NCBI GenBank assembly: GCA_009991425.1
Contig: JAACWH010000044.1
Location: 1-45,579 of the forward strand
Direction of reading: 5' to 3'
Source of the DNA: Leptospira sp.
GTDB lineage: Bacteria > Spirochaetota > Leptospiria > Leptospirales > Leptospiraceae
Length of the DNA: 45,579 nt
Below the pieces are notes generated by a model. The model did not search any database, was not told where the DNA came from, and worked only from the letters and a program-made list of their open reading frames with translations. A program made the translations under genes and the position numbers. Below, piece by piece: positions 1 to 7,923 of this stretch (position 1 is its first letter; every line of letters starts with the position of its first letter).

Positions 1-317
1 AATGGAATTAAGTCCTCTGAATCAGTAATATCTATTCCAGCATCTATATTTCTTGTAAAAAGCACTATTGTTCTGGCAAAAGATTTTGAATCTTGACCTT
101 CCATTATTGCCCAAGGAAGTAGATCAGAAATTAGAAGATTTACATCCTTCTTATTAGCTCTCGATCCTAATTTCTTTCTTACCTCATTTTGGATTAATAA
201 TTGTTCCCGTTTATTAAAATCTTCTTTCAATATTTGGGAAAGATTTTGAGAATATATTGAATAAGAACAGGATATTAGAATTGATAAGATAAGAATTTTT
301 ATATAGTAAATTTTCAT
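1..317 (-). CDS. Exported or lipoprotein of unknown function, 3' end cut off by the window
   Basis: The reverse strand reads from an ATG at 317 without a stop to the window edge (105 codons). The N-terminus is a clear export signal: Lys2/Lys7, then a hydrophobic run. It could end at a lipobox (Leu-Ile-Ser-Cys17) or be cut by signal peptidase I at IYS|QN, a site type shared by other exported proteins here. The visible mature part is helical and charged, with no motif I recognise. It is divergent from the ArsC/Spx gene, with 36 bp between the starts, so promoters for both must lie in or overlap that gap. Function unknown. Confidence 0.7.
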   Translation of the reverse strand, partial: MKIYYIKILILSILISCSYSIYSQNLSQILKEDFNKREQLLIQNEVRKKLGSRANKKDVNLLISDLLPWAIMEGQDSKSFARTIVLFTRNIDAGIDITDSEDLIP

Positions 318-353
318 GTCTTTATATTCGACGAATTTAATAAAGAGGTTGAT

Positions 354-707
354 ATGAAAATAAAAGTTTATGAATACAAGAATTGTGGAACATGTAAAAA
401 GGCTTTAAAATATTTAGATCAGAAAAAAGTTATTTTCGAGAAAATACCTATTCGCGAAGCTCCTCCTTCTGAAAAAGAAATTTTATTGATGATAGATAAA
501 TACAATATTGATCCTAAGAAACTATTCAATACATCTGGTGGAGATTACCGGGAATTAAAAATAAAAGATAAAATTGATTCTTTGACTAAGAAACAAATAG
601 TATCTTTGCTTTCTTCCAATGGAAATTTAATAAAAAGACCTTTTTTAATTTCTGATACATTTGGATTAGTAGGTTTTAAAGAAGAAGAATGGAATAAAAT
701 ATTTTAA
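354..707 (+). CDS. ArsC/Spx-family thioredoxin-fold protein
   Basis: This 117-residue protein has the usual length and fold order of the ArsC/Spx/YffB family. A CGTC motif (Cys11, Cys14) follows the first beta strand, an IPIRE segment lies near residue 32, and a KRP-containing segment near residue 94 precedes the last strand. Family members are glutathione- or thioredoxin-linked arsenate reductases, or redox-sensing RNA polymerase-binding regulators (Spx). A CxxC is more typical of the Spx/MgsR side. There are no ars genes nearby to support a role in arsenate resistance. The ATG at 354 has an AGAGG about 7 nt upstream. It converges on the YciO gene with 9 bp between stops. Confidence 0.85.
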   Translation: MKIKVYEYKNCGTCKKALKYLDQKKVIFEKIPIREAPPSEKEILLMIDKYNIDPKKLFNTSGGDYRELKIKDKIDSLTKKQIVSLLSSNGNLIKRPFLISDTFGLVGFKEEEWNKIF

Positions 708-716
708 AGATTAATT

Positions 717-1325
717 TTAAATTTTTTCAATTCCTTTACCTTCTCTAATTATGATCATTTGATCTCCAGTAAAATCTATTATTGTAGATGGTTCTAGGAG
801 TATTAAACCTCCATCAACTATACCATCTACTTTTTCTCCAAATTGTGAATTTAAATCTTCCACGTTTGTTAGATATTCATCATCTGTTATAACTGAAGTA
901 GAAGTTAGAGGTGAATCATGAATTTTGAGTAATTCTTGTAAATAAATATGATCAGGAAATCTAATTCCTATGTGTTTATCTTTGTGATGGATGATGCAAG
1001 GTTTAGGTAACATCTTATTTGCTTTTAAAATAAAAGTATAAGGACCAGGTGTAATTTTTTTCATCAAACGATATGCTTCATTAGGAAGATATTCTATAAA
1101 TTGAGATGCCATAGAGATATCTTTGCATAAAAGGGATAATGGTTTTTTTTTATCTAGTTTCTTTAGATTATAAACTTTTTCTGTTCCTTCTTTACTATTA
1201 GCATCTGCTACGATAGCATAGACAGTGTCTGTTGGGAAAATATATACTGCACCTTTTCTTAAATCATCAGATATTGAAGTTAATTTCCTTTTCTCTGGAT
1301 TTTCAAGATGCAAATTAATAATCAT
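717..1325 (-). CDS. YciO/YrdC/Sua5-family protein (threonylcarbamoyl-AMP synthase-like)
   Basis: The 202-residue protein is a single YrdC-like domain, with the nucleotide-binding strand IFPTDTVYAI (about 29-38), a KKPLSL segment, PGPYTFIL, IGIRFPDH, a serine/threonine cluster SPLTSTS and a C-terminal STIIDF...REG segment. The spacing fits E. coli YciO better than TsaC or full-length Sua5, which carries an extra C-terminal domain. Sua5/TsaC make threonylcarbamoyl-AMP for t6A37 in tRNA; the role of YciO-type paralogues is less settled. It is the last gene of a four-gene minus-strand run and starts 4 nt after the SDR gene ends. Confidence 0.85.
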   Translation of the reverse strand: MIINLHLENPEKRKLTSISDDLRKGAVYIFPTDTVYAIVADANSKEGTEKVYNLKKLDKKKPLSLLCKDISMASQFIEYLPNEAYRLMKKITPGPYTFILKANKMLPKPCIIHHKDKHIGIRFPDHIYLQELLKIHDSPLTSTSVITDDEYLTNVEDLNSQFGEKVDGIVDGGLILLEPSTIIDFTGDQMIIIREGKGIEKI

Positions 1326-1329
1326 AAAA

Positions 1330-2070
1330 TTATTGCGCTGTCATCCCACCATCTACGATGATAGATGTTCCAGTCATGTATCTTGATGCATCACTCGCAA
1401 GCAGAATAGTTGCACCTAAAAGATCTTCGGGAAGGCCCATCCTTTTCATAGGAATCGCAGCTTGGACTTGATCCTTAACTACTGGTTTGTCAGTAATCAT
1501 TGCTGTCATGTCAGTTTCAACTAAACCTGGACAAATCGAATTTACACGAAAATCATTTCTCACCCATTCAATTGCTAATGCTTTAGTTAAGGCTATAACA
1601 GCTCCTTTTGTTCCCGAATAGACACCTGCTAGAGGTGAACCTATCATTCCTAATACAGATGCAAAATTAATGATATTTCCACCAACATTTTTTTGCAGTT
1701 TATAGTAAGCTTGACAAGATCTGAATAAGCTAATGTAGTTTGTTTCAACAATTCGGTTAACTTCATCATCTTTCATTCTACTCGCAGGAGTATTTGATGC
1801 AATTCCTGCATTATTTATTAGTACATCTATTCTACCTTCTTTCTGATGAATTGATTGAAGTACAGATTGTATTTCTCCATCTACACAACAATCAGCAGCA
1901 TATCCTGTAATTTTAGTGTCTTTCATCCATTCAATGGATGATTCCTTTGAACCTGTACCATAAACATTAGCACCTAGGTCAATAAATGATTCGGCGATAA
2001 ATCTTCCAATTCCTCTGCTAGCACCTGTAATCACTATAACTTTATCTTTAATATCAAATATATTATTCAT
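1330..2070 (-). CDS. Short-chain dehydrogenase/reductase, FabG-like
   Basis: This 246-residue protein has every classical SDR landmark: the NAD(P)-binding TGASRGIG near residue 16, NNAG near 87, the catalytic YSGTKGA (Tyr-x3-Lys) near 151, a CPGLVETDM segment near 184, and a VDGGMTAQ C-terminus typical of 3-oxoacyl-ACP reductases and related alcohol dehydrogenases. Substrate cannot be read from sequence. It is not in a fatty-acid synthesis cluster, so a role outside FAS II is possible. It starts one base after the upstream lipoprotein gene ends and is probably co-transcribed with it. Confidence 0.9.
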   Translation of the reverse strand: MNNIFDIKDKVIVITGASRGIGRFIAESFIDLGANVYGTGSKESSIEWMKDTKITGYAADCCVDGEIQSVLQSIHQKEGRIDVLINNAGIASNTPASRMKDDEVNRIVETNYISLFRSCQAYYKLQKNVGGNIINFASVLGMIGSPLAGVYSGTKGAVIALTKALAIEWVRNDFRVNSICPGLVETDMTAMITDKPVVKDQVQAAIPMKRMGLPEDLLGATILLASDASRYMTGTSIIVDGGMTAQ

Positions 2071-2071
2071 A

Positions 2072-2380
2072 CTATTCTCCCTGTCTTAATGATTCTTTAC
2101 TTTCAATATCGATATTGGTATTCATTTCTTGTTCTTGGATTGGATAGCAATTAGAATTTTTTAATTTTCCTTCTTCCAATAATTTATCATAATCAAAGAC
2201 ACCGTCATCAGTAACTAGGTCTCTTCTTATATAATGAGATCCATCTTTATAATAATCATAAAATACATCACAATCTTGTATATCAACATCAGGGTTTTTT
2301 TTCTTACAATAAATTGAAGAAAATAATAGTAATAGAAAAAGGGAAAAATATTGAAACCAATTCAATTTAGTAGGTTTCAT
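2072..2380 (-). CDS. Small probable lipoprotein, unknown function
   Basis: The 102-residue product has a strong hydrophobic signal (about residues 10-24) followed at once by Cys25 and three lysines, which looks like a lipoprotein. The residue before the cysteine is Tyr, an unusual -1 residue even for loose spirochaetal lipoboxes, so lipidation is not certain. The mature part is short and acidic, with two further cysteines. Its ATG overlaps the stop of the preceding gene by one base (TAATG), so the two are probably translationally coupled. No family recognised. Confidence 0.75.
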   Translation of the reverse strand: MKPTKLNWFQYFSLFLLLLFSSIYCKKKNPDVDIQDCDVFYDYYKDGSHYIRRDLVTDDGVFDYDKLLEEGKLKNSNCYPIQEQEMNTNIDIESKESLRQGE

Positions 2381-3306
2381 TATTGTTGTGAATTTTCTAG
2401 TGTAGGAGAAGATTCAACTTCATCTTTAGGTTCTGGTGACGCTTGTTTGGAATCAGATTTTAATTTTGAAGAACGATATTCTTCTATTCTTTTTCTATCT
2501 TGTTCTCGTTTGTTTTCTTGTTTAGAATGATCCACTCCTATTATATCGTCCCAATCCTTTCTTGCAATAGGAGATAAATAATCCAGATCTAGATATTTAG
2601 TATCCGTATTTATTTCCGTTTTAGTTTTATTTTCTGGATCTTTTGAAATTTCTTTTTCAGTTAAAATCAAGGACTCTAATAGTTCTTTTGTAGCGAGTTT
2701 AAACATATCACTAGAATGATTATATCTTTCTGCATCTTCATGATTTTTAGCTAAATAATTATATAGCATAGCTTCTTTCTGTTTCTTAGAAGCGGTTTCC
2801 ATTCTATACTTTTTGTTCTCTGTATCTGTTTCTAAAAGTTTGTCTTTAGATTGATTTAATATTTGATTGTATTCTTTGAATTTTTCTTTATAAATATTAG
2901 ATTGATCTTTATAAAATATTTTTAGTAATTGGAAACCTTTTTTGTAGGATCTGCGAGATTCTTTATAATTTCCATTTATATAAAGATTTTCAGATTCTAT
3001 TCTTATATCATTAAATTCTTTCAATAATTCTTTGTTAGAAGAATTTTTAATGTGTATTTTGTTTTTTCCTAACTCATAATCAAAAGCTTTTTTCAATCTT
3101 TCAGCTTCTAATTTCAAATCAATGGTAACATCACCTTTTTCATACTTTAGTTCAGGTAAATTCGATACTGGAGATGATTGTTTAGTATTTGTATTGGAGC
3201 TTTCAGATGAGCTCGAAGATGGATTCTCAGATTGTGACCAGATTGTATTCAAAGATATAATAATGAAGCTTAAAATTATTGATTTTGAATAAGAACCCAG
3301 ATTCAT
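2380..3306 (-). CDS. Exported helical, TPR-like protein of unknown function
   Basis: This 308-residue protein starts with a signal peptide likely cleaved at IWS|QS. A Ser/Asn/Thr-rich linker follows (about 27-48), then a long Lys/Glu-rich helical region (about 60-215) containing a segment like a tetratricopeptide pair (LYINGNYKESRRSYKKGFQL), and a charged C-terminus with another Ser-rich linker. This suggests a periplasmic scaffold or adaptor. It is first in a four-gene minus-strand run and its start lies 47 bp from the divergent maf start. I do not recognise a named family. Confidence 0.75.
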   Translation of the reverse strand: MNLGSYSKSIILSFIIISLNTIWSQSENPSSSSSESSNTNTKQSSPVSNLPELKYEKGDVTIDLKLEAERLKKAFDYELGKNKIHIKNSSNKELLKEFNDIRIESENLYINGNYKESRRSYKKGFQLLKIFYKDQSNIYKEKFKEYNQILNQSKDKLLETDTENKKYRMETASKKQKEAMLYNYLAKNHEDAERYNHSSDMFKLATKELLESLILTEKEISKDPENKTKTEINTDTKYLDLDYLSPIARKDWDDIIGVDHSKQENKREQDRKRIEEYRSSKLKSDSKQASPEPKDEVESSPTLENSQQ

Positions 3307-3353
3307 TTTATAAATTGTATTCTGATCACAATTTTTGTCAATGGATTAATACA

Positions 3354-3929
3354 ATGACAAAATTAATACTCTGCAGCCAATCTGCTAGACGAAGACAGAT
3401 TCTAACTGATTTAAATTTAAAATTTGAATTAGAAACACCTAACGTAAACGAATCAGAACTAGCAGAAGAGAAGCCATTAGATTATTTAAAGAGGATAAGC
3501 AAATTAAAAGTAAAATCTATTTTCAATAAAAGACTTTCTAAAGAAGAGATCTTACTTTCTTCGGACACAATAGTTGTGTCTGAAAATTCTATTTTACATA
3601 AACCAATTAATTTAGAAAATGCTATAGAAATACTGACTCTATTATCTGGTAAGGCTCATTATGTTCATTCAAGTTTTTATTTATTTCAGTCAAATACGAT
3701 AGAAATCTATGCTTATGATAGCACTAAAGTTCATTTTAGAGCTTGGAATAATGATGAAATAAGAAATTATGTTTTAGAATCTCAACCATTTGACAAGGCA
3801 GGTTCGTATGGTATCCAAGATAAAACTGGTCCGGTAGAAAAAATAGAAGGTTCCTATACTAATGTGTTAGGATTTCCAATTAGAAAATTTATGCAATATA
3901 TCGAGAAATGGAAACATTTCATTCTCTAA
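3354..3929 (+). CDS. maf: Maf-family nucleoside triphosphate pyrophosphatase
   Basis: From the ATG at 3354 the product is 191 residues, the usual Maf length. It has the N-terminal substrate loop SQSARRRQIL, the central SSDTIVV with its catalytic Asp, the KAGSYGIQ segment and the late GSYTNVLGFP motif. Maf proteins hydrolyse non-canonical or pyrimidine NTPs to NMPs and are linked to septum control. The frame stays open upstream to 3279, but those 25 extra residues have no Maf similarity and would overlap the divergent gene, so I chose 3354. There is no obvious Shine-Dalgarno sequence. Confidence 0.9.
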   Translation: MTKLILCSQSARRRQILTDLNLKFELETPNVNESELAEEKPLDYLKRISKLKVKSIFNKRLSKEEILLSSDTIVVSENSILHKPINLENAIEILTLLSGKAHYVHSSFYLFQSNTIEIYAYDSTKVHFRAWNNDEIRNYVLESQPFDKAGSYGIQDKTGPVEKIEGSYTNVLGFPIRKFMQYIEKWKHFIL

Positions 3930-3951
3930 AGTAGTTTTATTTTGTTGTAGA

Positions 3952-4221
3952 TTAAGCTATGAGATTTAAAAGCATACCAGGAACAATTGAGTTTCCAGTT
4001 GATTTAGAATCATTCATTATCTGATTTGCTTTTTCTTTATAATCTTGCGAAAGATTTGATCTATTGGGTGAATTTTTAGAATTTCCTAAGTTTGAATCAA
4101 AATGACCCTGTCTGTTTTGAACTGGATTTACAGGCTGAATAGGAGCATAGTTTGGAAGAGTATAGACATACGCTGATTCTCCACCTCGTCCTATTGATTG
4201 TACTAAACTAGACAGTTCCAT
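3952..4221 (-). CDS. Small protein of unknown function behind a sigma-28-like promoter
   Basis: The 89-residue product has no signal peptide. It is rich in Asn, Ser, Pro and Gln (SLGN, NRSNLSQDYKEKANQIM) and ends in a short hydrophobic tail (IVPGMLLNLIA). No family is recognised. It is supported mainly by context: directly upstream is TAAA-14 nt-TCCGATAA, a good match to flagellar sigma-28 promoters, placed so that the transcript would start within a couple of bases of the ATG. That would fit a small flagellum- or motility-associated protein, but this rests on the promoter alone. The gene could be spurious. Confidence 0.55.
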   Translation of the reverse strand: MELSSLVQSIGRGGESAYVYTLPNYAPIQPVNPVQNRQGHFDSNLGNSKNSPNRSNLSQDYKEKANQIMNDSKSTGNSIVPGMLLNLIA

Positions 4222-4229
4222 TATAACTA

Positions 4230-4255
4230 TTATCGGAAATTATATATGATCTTTA
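4230..4255 (-). promoter_or_regulatory. Putative sigma-28 (FliA-type) promoter
   Basis: On the reverse strand TAAAG (from 4255) is followed, 14 nt after its TAAA, by TCCGATAA (4237-4230). The flagellar consensus is TAAA-N15-GCCGATAA, so only one base of the -10 half differs and the final CCGATAA is intact. The expected start site, near 4223, nearly coincides with the ATG at 4221, so the transcript would be essentially leaderless. Confidence 0.45.
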
Positions 4256-4398
4256 GACTATTTGTTGAAAAAAGTTAAATATTTGCAAAATCTTTTCACC
4301 CCTTTTCATGAATCCTTTCTTTATGTATAAAAAGATTATTTTTCTGTATAGATTTGTGATTTTCAATTACGTCTTTTAATCTTGTATGGTTAGTAATC

Positions 4399-5490
4399 GT
4401 GGCAGATGATAAAAAAATTCAAGAATTTCCAAATTGCTTAAGTTTTTTAGAAGCAAAAAAAAGCTCTGCTCCTCAAGTCCTTCTATTTGCTGCCCAAGAC
4501 TCATTCGAATTTGATGTTCTTCTAGATTACTACAAAGAACAACTTTCCAAAAATCAAGAGACTTTTGAGATAATAGTTTATACAGGTGAGGGCGGGGAGA
4601 TGGATTCTTTCTTTTCGCATTGCTTTACTCCTGATATGTTTTATCCTACTAAGTTGATAGTTATTAAATCAGGAACAACTTTTTTCAAAGCTTTTCTCGG
4701 TAATCAAAATAAAAAGCCTAACGATCTTTATGCAAATTTTCAACACCATCTACCACAACTAAGCGATAAAGTTTATATTCTCGTTCACTATGATAGTTGG
4801 GATCTTCCTGCTAATATTAAGAAATTATTTGGTGGGATTGCAAATGCTATAATTAGCAAGAACTTCTATCCAAACGAAACCAGAAAGAATCTCGAACTTT
4901 TATCTAAAAAATATGACATTCAATTATCTCCCGAGGCTATGGATGAATTCTTACATAGAATTCCACCAAATATGGGATCATATATGAAATCATTAAATAA
5001 GCTTAAGACTTTTCTTGGTAAAAAGAAATTCGAACTAGAAGATGTAGAAAATGTTTTACTAGGACGTTCTGCACTCAATTATAATTCTTTAGTAACACTT
5101 TTTTTTCAGAATCGAAAAGCTGAATTTTTTAAAGAACTTAAAAAACTTTCTGATATTAGAGTTGAATTTGGAATTTTAATTTCAAAATTATTAGAAAGAT
5201 TAAATGAATTAAGAACTTTTAGAGTCATTCATAAGAAAAATAAATCTGATATGGATGAATCTTTGTTATACGAATTACTCGGAGTTGAACATTTTTCTGA
5301 AGGAAGAAAATTTCATGTTCTTAAAGAGCTAAGAGCAGAAGCGAAATACTTCAATGATAAATCGATGGAAGAAATTTACGATATTTTACTTAACCTAAAC
5401 CTACGCCATAAAACTAATTCAAATACTGAATCTTTACAATTAGTTATACAAAATAGTTTCTTAAAAATGTTTAAACTACTTCAGATCTAG
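4399..5490 (+). CDS. holA: DNA polymerase III delta subunit
   Basis: The 363-residue protein matches the layout of HolA: an N-terminal AAA+-like domain lacking a working P-loop (about 25-150, with strands VLLFAAQDS, LIVIKSG, VYILVHYDS), a small middle domain (about 165-225) and a helical collar domain (about 230-363, with the segment FFQNRKAEFFKELKKL). Delta opens the beta clamp within the clamp loader. The start is a GTG with no strong Shine-Dalgarno sequence. Its last 15 bases overlap the 3' end of the convergent Fis-type gene. dnaN, dnaX and holB are in the same window. Confidence 0.8.
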   Translation: MADDKKIQEFPNCLSFLEAKKSSAPQVLLFAAQDSFEFDVLLDYYKEQLSKNQETFEIIVYTGEGGEMDSFFSHCFTPDMFYPTKLIVIKSGTTFFKAFLGNQNKKPNDLYANFQHHLPQLSDKVYILVHYDSWDLPANIKKLFGGIANAIISKNFYPNETRKNLELLSKKYDIQLSPEAMDEFLHRIPPNMGSYMKSLNKLKTFLGKKKFELEDVENVLLGRSALNYNSLVTLFFQNRKAEFFKELKKLSDIRVEFGILISKLLERLNELRTFRVIHKKNKSDMDESLLYELLGVEHFSEGRKFHVLKELRAEAKYFNDKSMEEIYDILLNLNLRHKTNSNTESLQLVIQNSFLKMFKLLQI

Positions 5491-6348
5491 ATCTTTTAAA
5501 TTATGTTCATCCAACTTGCGATAGAATGTTCGGATAGAAATATCTAAAACTTTTGCGGTTAACTCTCTGTTCCCTTTGTTAATTATTAGGTTTTCTTTAA
5601 AAATTTCCTTTTCGTATTCCTTAAGAGTAACACCAGGAATAATATTAAGTTTTCTATCGTATTTAGATTTAGAATTCTCGTAAAAATTCTTTGGTATGTC
5701 TTTGAACATTAGAGTTCGACCTTTTCCCGCGATAACAGATTGATGAATTAAATTTTCTAATTCTTCCAGATCTCCTATAAAATCATATTTTAATAATAAT
5801 TGAAGGTATTGCTCTTCAAAATATTTAATTCTCTTCTTGTAATACTGTGCATAATAATCTAAATAGAATTTAGCAATAATTGGTATTTCTTTTTTTTGTT
5901 CTGAAATTGGCAAAAAATCCAATATGCTAACAGATAAGATATTATAAAGATCAATGATAAATTTGTTATTTTCTAATAATAAAGAAATGCGATCAGTACA
6001 AATAGAAAGAATCCAAGTTTTGTTTTCTTGAATTCTTAGATTTAATAATTCTTTAAATAATAGAGATTGTATATCTTTAGGAATACTTTCTATAGAAATT
6101 AAAAGTAAAATTTTAGATTTATTCTTAATTAACTTCCACTCATTATAAAATAACTTCTCGTTATTAACTAATCTAAAATCGATTTCATAATAATCTAAAG
6201 AATTTTTGATTAAAAAACTTTTTAGGATTTCTTCATTACGACAACCTGTTCTTCCTTTTAATAAAAGACTAGGCCTAGATTTACTATAAAAAGAGAGTTT
6301 TTTATTGAGTTCAGCAATATATTTAAATTCTGGAAGGTTTGCAATCAA
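5476..6348 (-). CDS. Degenerate NtrC-like regulator with C-terminal Fis-type HTH
   Basis: The 290-residue protein has an AAA+-like first half and a Fis-type helix-turn-helix at the C-terminus (about 245-285, ELTAKVLDISIRTFYRKL), as in sigma-54 enhancer-binding proteins. The ATPase is clearly degenerate. The P-loop position reads KGRTGCRNEE (31-40) with no GK[S/T], the Walker B strand (ILLLISIES, about 79-87) lacks the Asp-Glu pair, and there is no GAFTGA loop. It is therefore unlikely to activate sigma-54 polymerase by ATP hydrolysis and may act as a simple DNA-binding regulator. The start is a TTG overlapping the upstream stop (TTGA), coupling it to the exported vWA gene. Confidence 0.75.
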   Translation of the reverse strand: MIANLPEFKYIAELNKKLSFYSKSRPSLLLKGRTGCRNEEILKSFLIKNSLDYYEIDFRLVNNEKLFYNEWKLIKNKSKILLLISIESIPKDIQSLLFKELLNLRIQENKTWILSICTDRISLLLENNKFIIDLYNILSVSILDFLPISEQKKEIPIIAKFYLDYYAQYYKKRIKYFEEQYLQLLLKYDFIGDLEELENLIHQSVIAGKGRTLMFKDIPKNFYENSKSKYDRKLNIIPGVTLKEYEKEIFKENLIINKGNRELTAKVLDISIRTFYRKLDEHNLKDLDLK

Positions 6349-7832
6349 AGAACTTCCTCTACTGTAATAACTAGATATGCTTTTAATTCTGTTAAGTTAT
6401 ATTTCTTTAAATAATCTGCTATTTCTGATGGATTAAATTCTAAAAGTTTTGGATATCTATATGAAATTGGATGTATTTTAGTTCGTACAACATTGTTTCT
6501 AATATTCCATGAGTTACTACTATCTAAAATAAAATTTGATTCTAATATATAAGTTTCACCTTTAACTAAATTGGTATTAGGTTTAACTTGAATGTAAATA
6601 GCTTGCCCATTAGATCGAACCAAGACTCTTTTCGAATTAACTGTTTCAGGAAAATTCAAAACTGACATAGTATTCTTCAATAACAAAGTCATGTTTGATT
6701 GATATTTACTTTCTTGGATTATTTTTTGATTAGTGTATTTTTCAACTAACTGATTTAAATTATAAGGATTAATTTTTTCATCTATTTGAATTCTTTTCTT
6801 ATCCATCTCATTAAAACTTTCAAATTTTGCAGGGTTTTCGCTAGTTGTATATAAATATCCTTTATGAAGAACAAGATATTTTTCTTCACCTTGAATATAT
6901 CCTACTTTCTTCCAAACTGTGATAGGTAAGGTTTTAGAATTAGTTGCCTTTGCTATGGTATCAATTGTCTGATAGTAGGTATGATCACTACTATATGGAA
7001 TTAAAATATAAGTTAAAATACCTTTAGATCTAGCTTCATTGATTAATGTAATCCATTCTTTCTTTTTTGTATATTGAAGAGGAGATATAAATAAAAATTG
7101 AATATTTAATTCTTTAAATTTTTTAACAGATTGTAAATGTTTTCTATAACCTATATAAAGATCTTCTGGGGAATTAATTTTAGAAAATGGAACTGTGGAA
7201 ATATCAGAATTTGTAAAAGTATAGTAATTTCCTGCAGAAACCAAATTTGAATAAAGATCCAAGTTTTTAGTTTGAATTTCATTTGAGATAAATTGGTTCA
7301 ATTCATCCTTTTCATTAGATAAAGAAGCACTTGCATCGATAAAAAATAATACATTAGATTCTTTAGCTTTAAAATTATTTTTATTTATAGAAGATCTGCT
7401 AGGTATAAAATGAAAAACTTTTTTATAATGTTCATTTAAAGATTGATAAATATAACCTTTTAAGAGAGATTCTTTTTTGATTTCATTTCCACTTGAGCAA
7501 TTGTATACAGAAGTAGTTACCGAAGGCATTTGATTCTGTGGAAAATAAAAATAATCCTTTGATACATAATGTACTCTTCTTGTAACACAGATTTCCTTTT
7601 GATTTTCAGAAGTATTTTCTAAAGCATTGGCAGAAACTAAAAGTTCTTGGTTTATTATGTCACTAGCTAGTTTAGAGAATTCATATTTAAGGTCTTTTTG
7701 TGAGATGGAAGAATTTCGAATTTTAATCTCACCTTCCAGAGCAGCATGTAAAAATATTATTTCATTAGAATAAATTCCTAAAGGTAAGGTAAAAAGTAAA
7801 AAAATGCAAATTTTTTGATAAAATGAATACAA
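6345..7832 (-). CDS. Exported von Willebrand factor A-like domain protein
   Basis: The 495-residue protein has a signal peptide (cleavage near IYS|NE, residue 22). A central vWA-like domain starts near 160, with the MIDAS motif DASAS (Asp166, Ser168, Ser170) after a hydrophobic strand. A C-terminal beta-rich part (about 385-495) looks like a small adhesion or assembly domain. The MIDAS suggests divalent-metal-dependent protein binding in the periplasm or at the surface. The start is a TTG preceded by AGGA at 8 nt. It is divergent from lipL21 and overlaps the downstream degenerate regulator by TTGA. No close named family recognised. Confidence 0.75.
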   Translation of the reverse strand: MYSFYQKICIFLLFTLPLGIYSNEIIFLHAALEGEIKIRNSSISQKDLKYEFSKLASDIINQELLVSANALENTSENQKEICVTRRVHYVSKDYFYFPQNQMPSVTTSVYNCSSGNEIKKESLLKGYIYQSLNEHYKKVFHFIPSRSSINKNNFKAKESNVLFFIDASASLSNEKDELNQFISNEIQTKNLDLYSNLVSAGNYYTFTNSDISTVPFSKINSPEDLYIGYRKHLQSVKKFKELNIQFLFISPLQYTKKKEWITLINEARSKGILTYILIPYSSDHTYYQTIDTIAKATNSKTLPITVWKKVGYIQGEEKYLVLHKGYLYTTSENPAKFESFNEMDKKRIQIDEKINPYNLNQLVEKYTNQKIIQESKYQSNMTLLLKNTMSVLNFPETVNSKRVLVRSNGQAIYIQVKPNTNLVKGETYILESNFILDSSNSWNIRNNVVRTKIHPISYRYPKLLEFNPSEIADYLKKYNLTELKAYLVITVEEVL

Positions 7833-7872
7833 TTTGTTATTCCTATAAGAATAAAATTACTAAAAAGATGCC

Positions 7873-7901
7873 TTGACAATCAATTTTCTAGTCTATACTA
7901 T
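7873..7901 (+). promoter_or_regulatory. Probable sigma-70 promoter of lipL21
   Basis: A perfect TTGACA (7873-7878) is followed by TATACT (7894-7899, 15-bp spacing) or the overlapping TACTAT (7896-7901, 17-bp spacing). Either puts transcription start near 7906-7909, giving a leader of only about 15-18 nt that consists mostly of the AAAGGAG ribosome site. The close match to consensus fits a highly expressed major lipoprotein. Confidence 0.65.
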
Positions 7902-7923
7902 TGTTTTAAAGGAGAAGCCATTT

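Noticed and set aside
3279..3353. 25-residue upstream extension of maf
   Set aside because: It overlaps the divergent gene's start and has no Maf similarity; the conserved TKLILCSQSARR begins right after Met at 3354.
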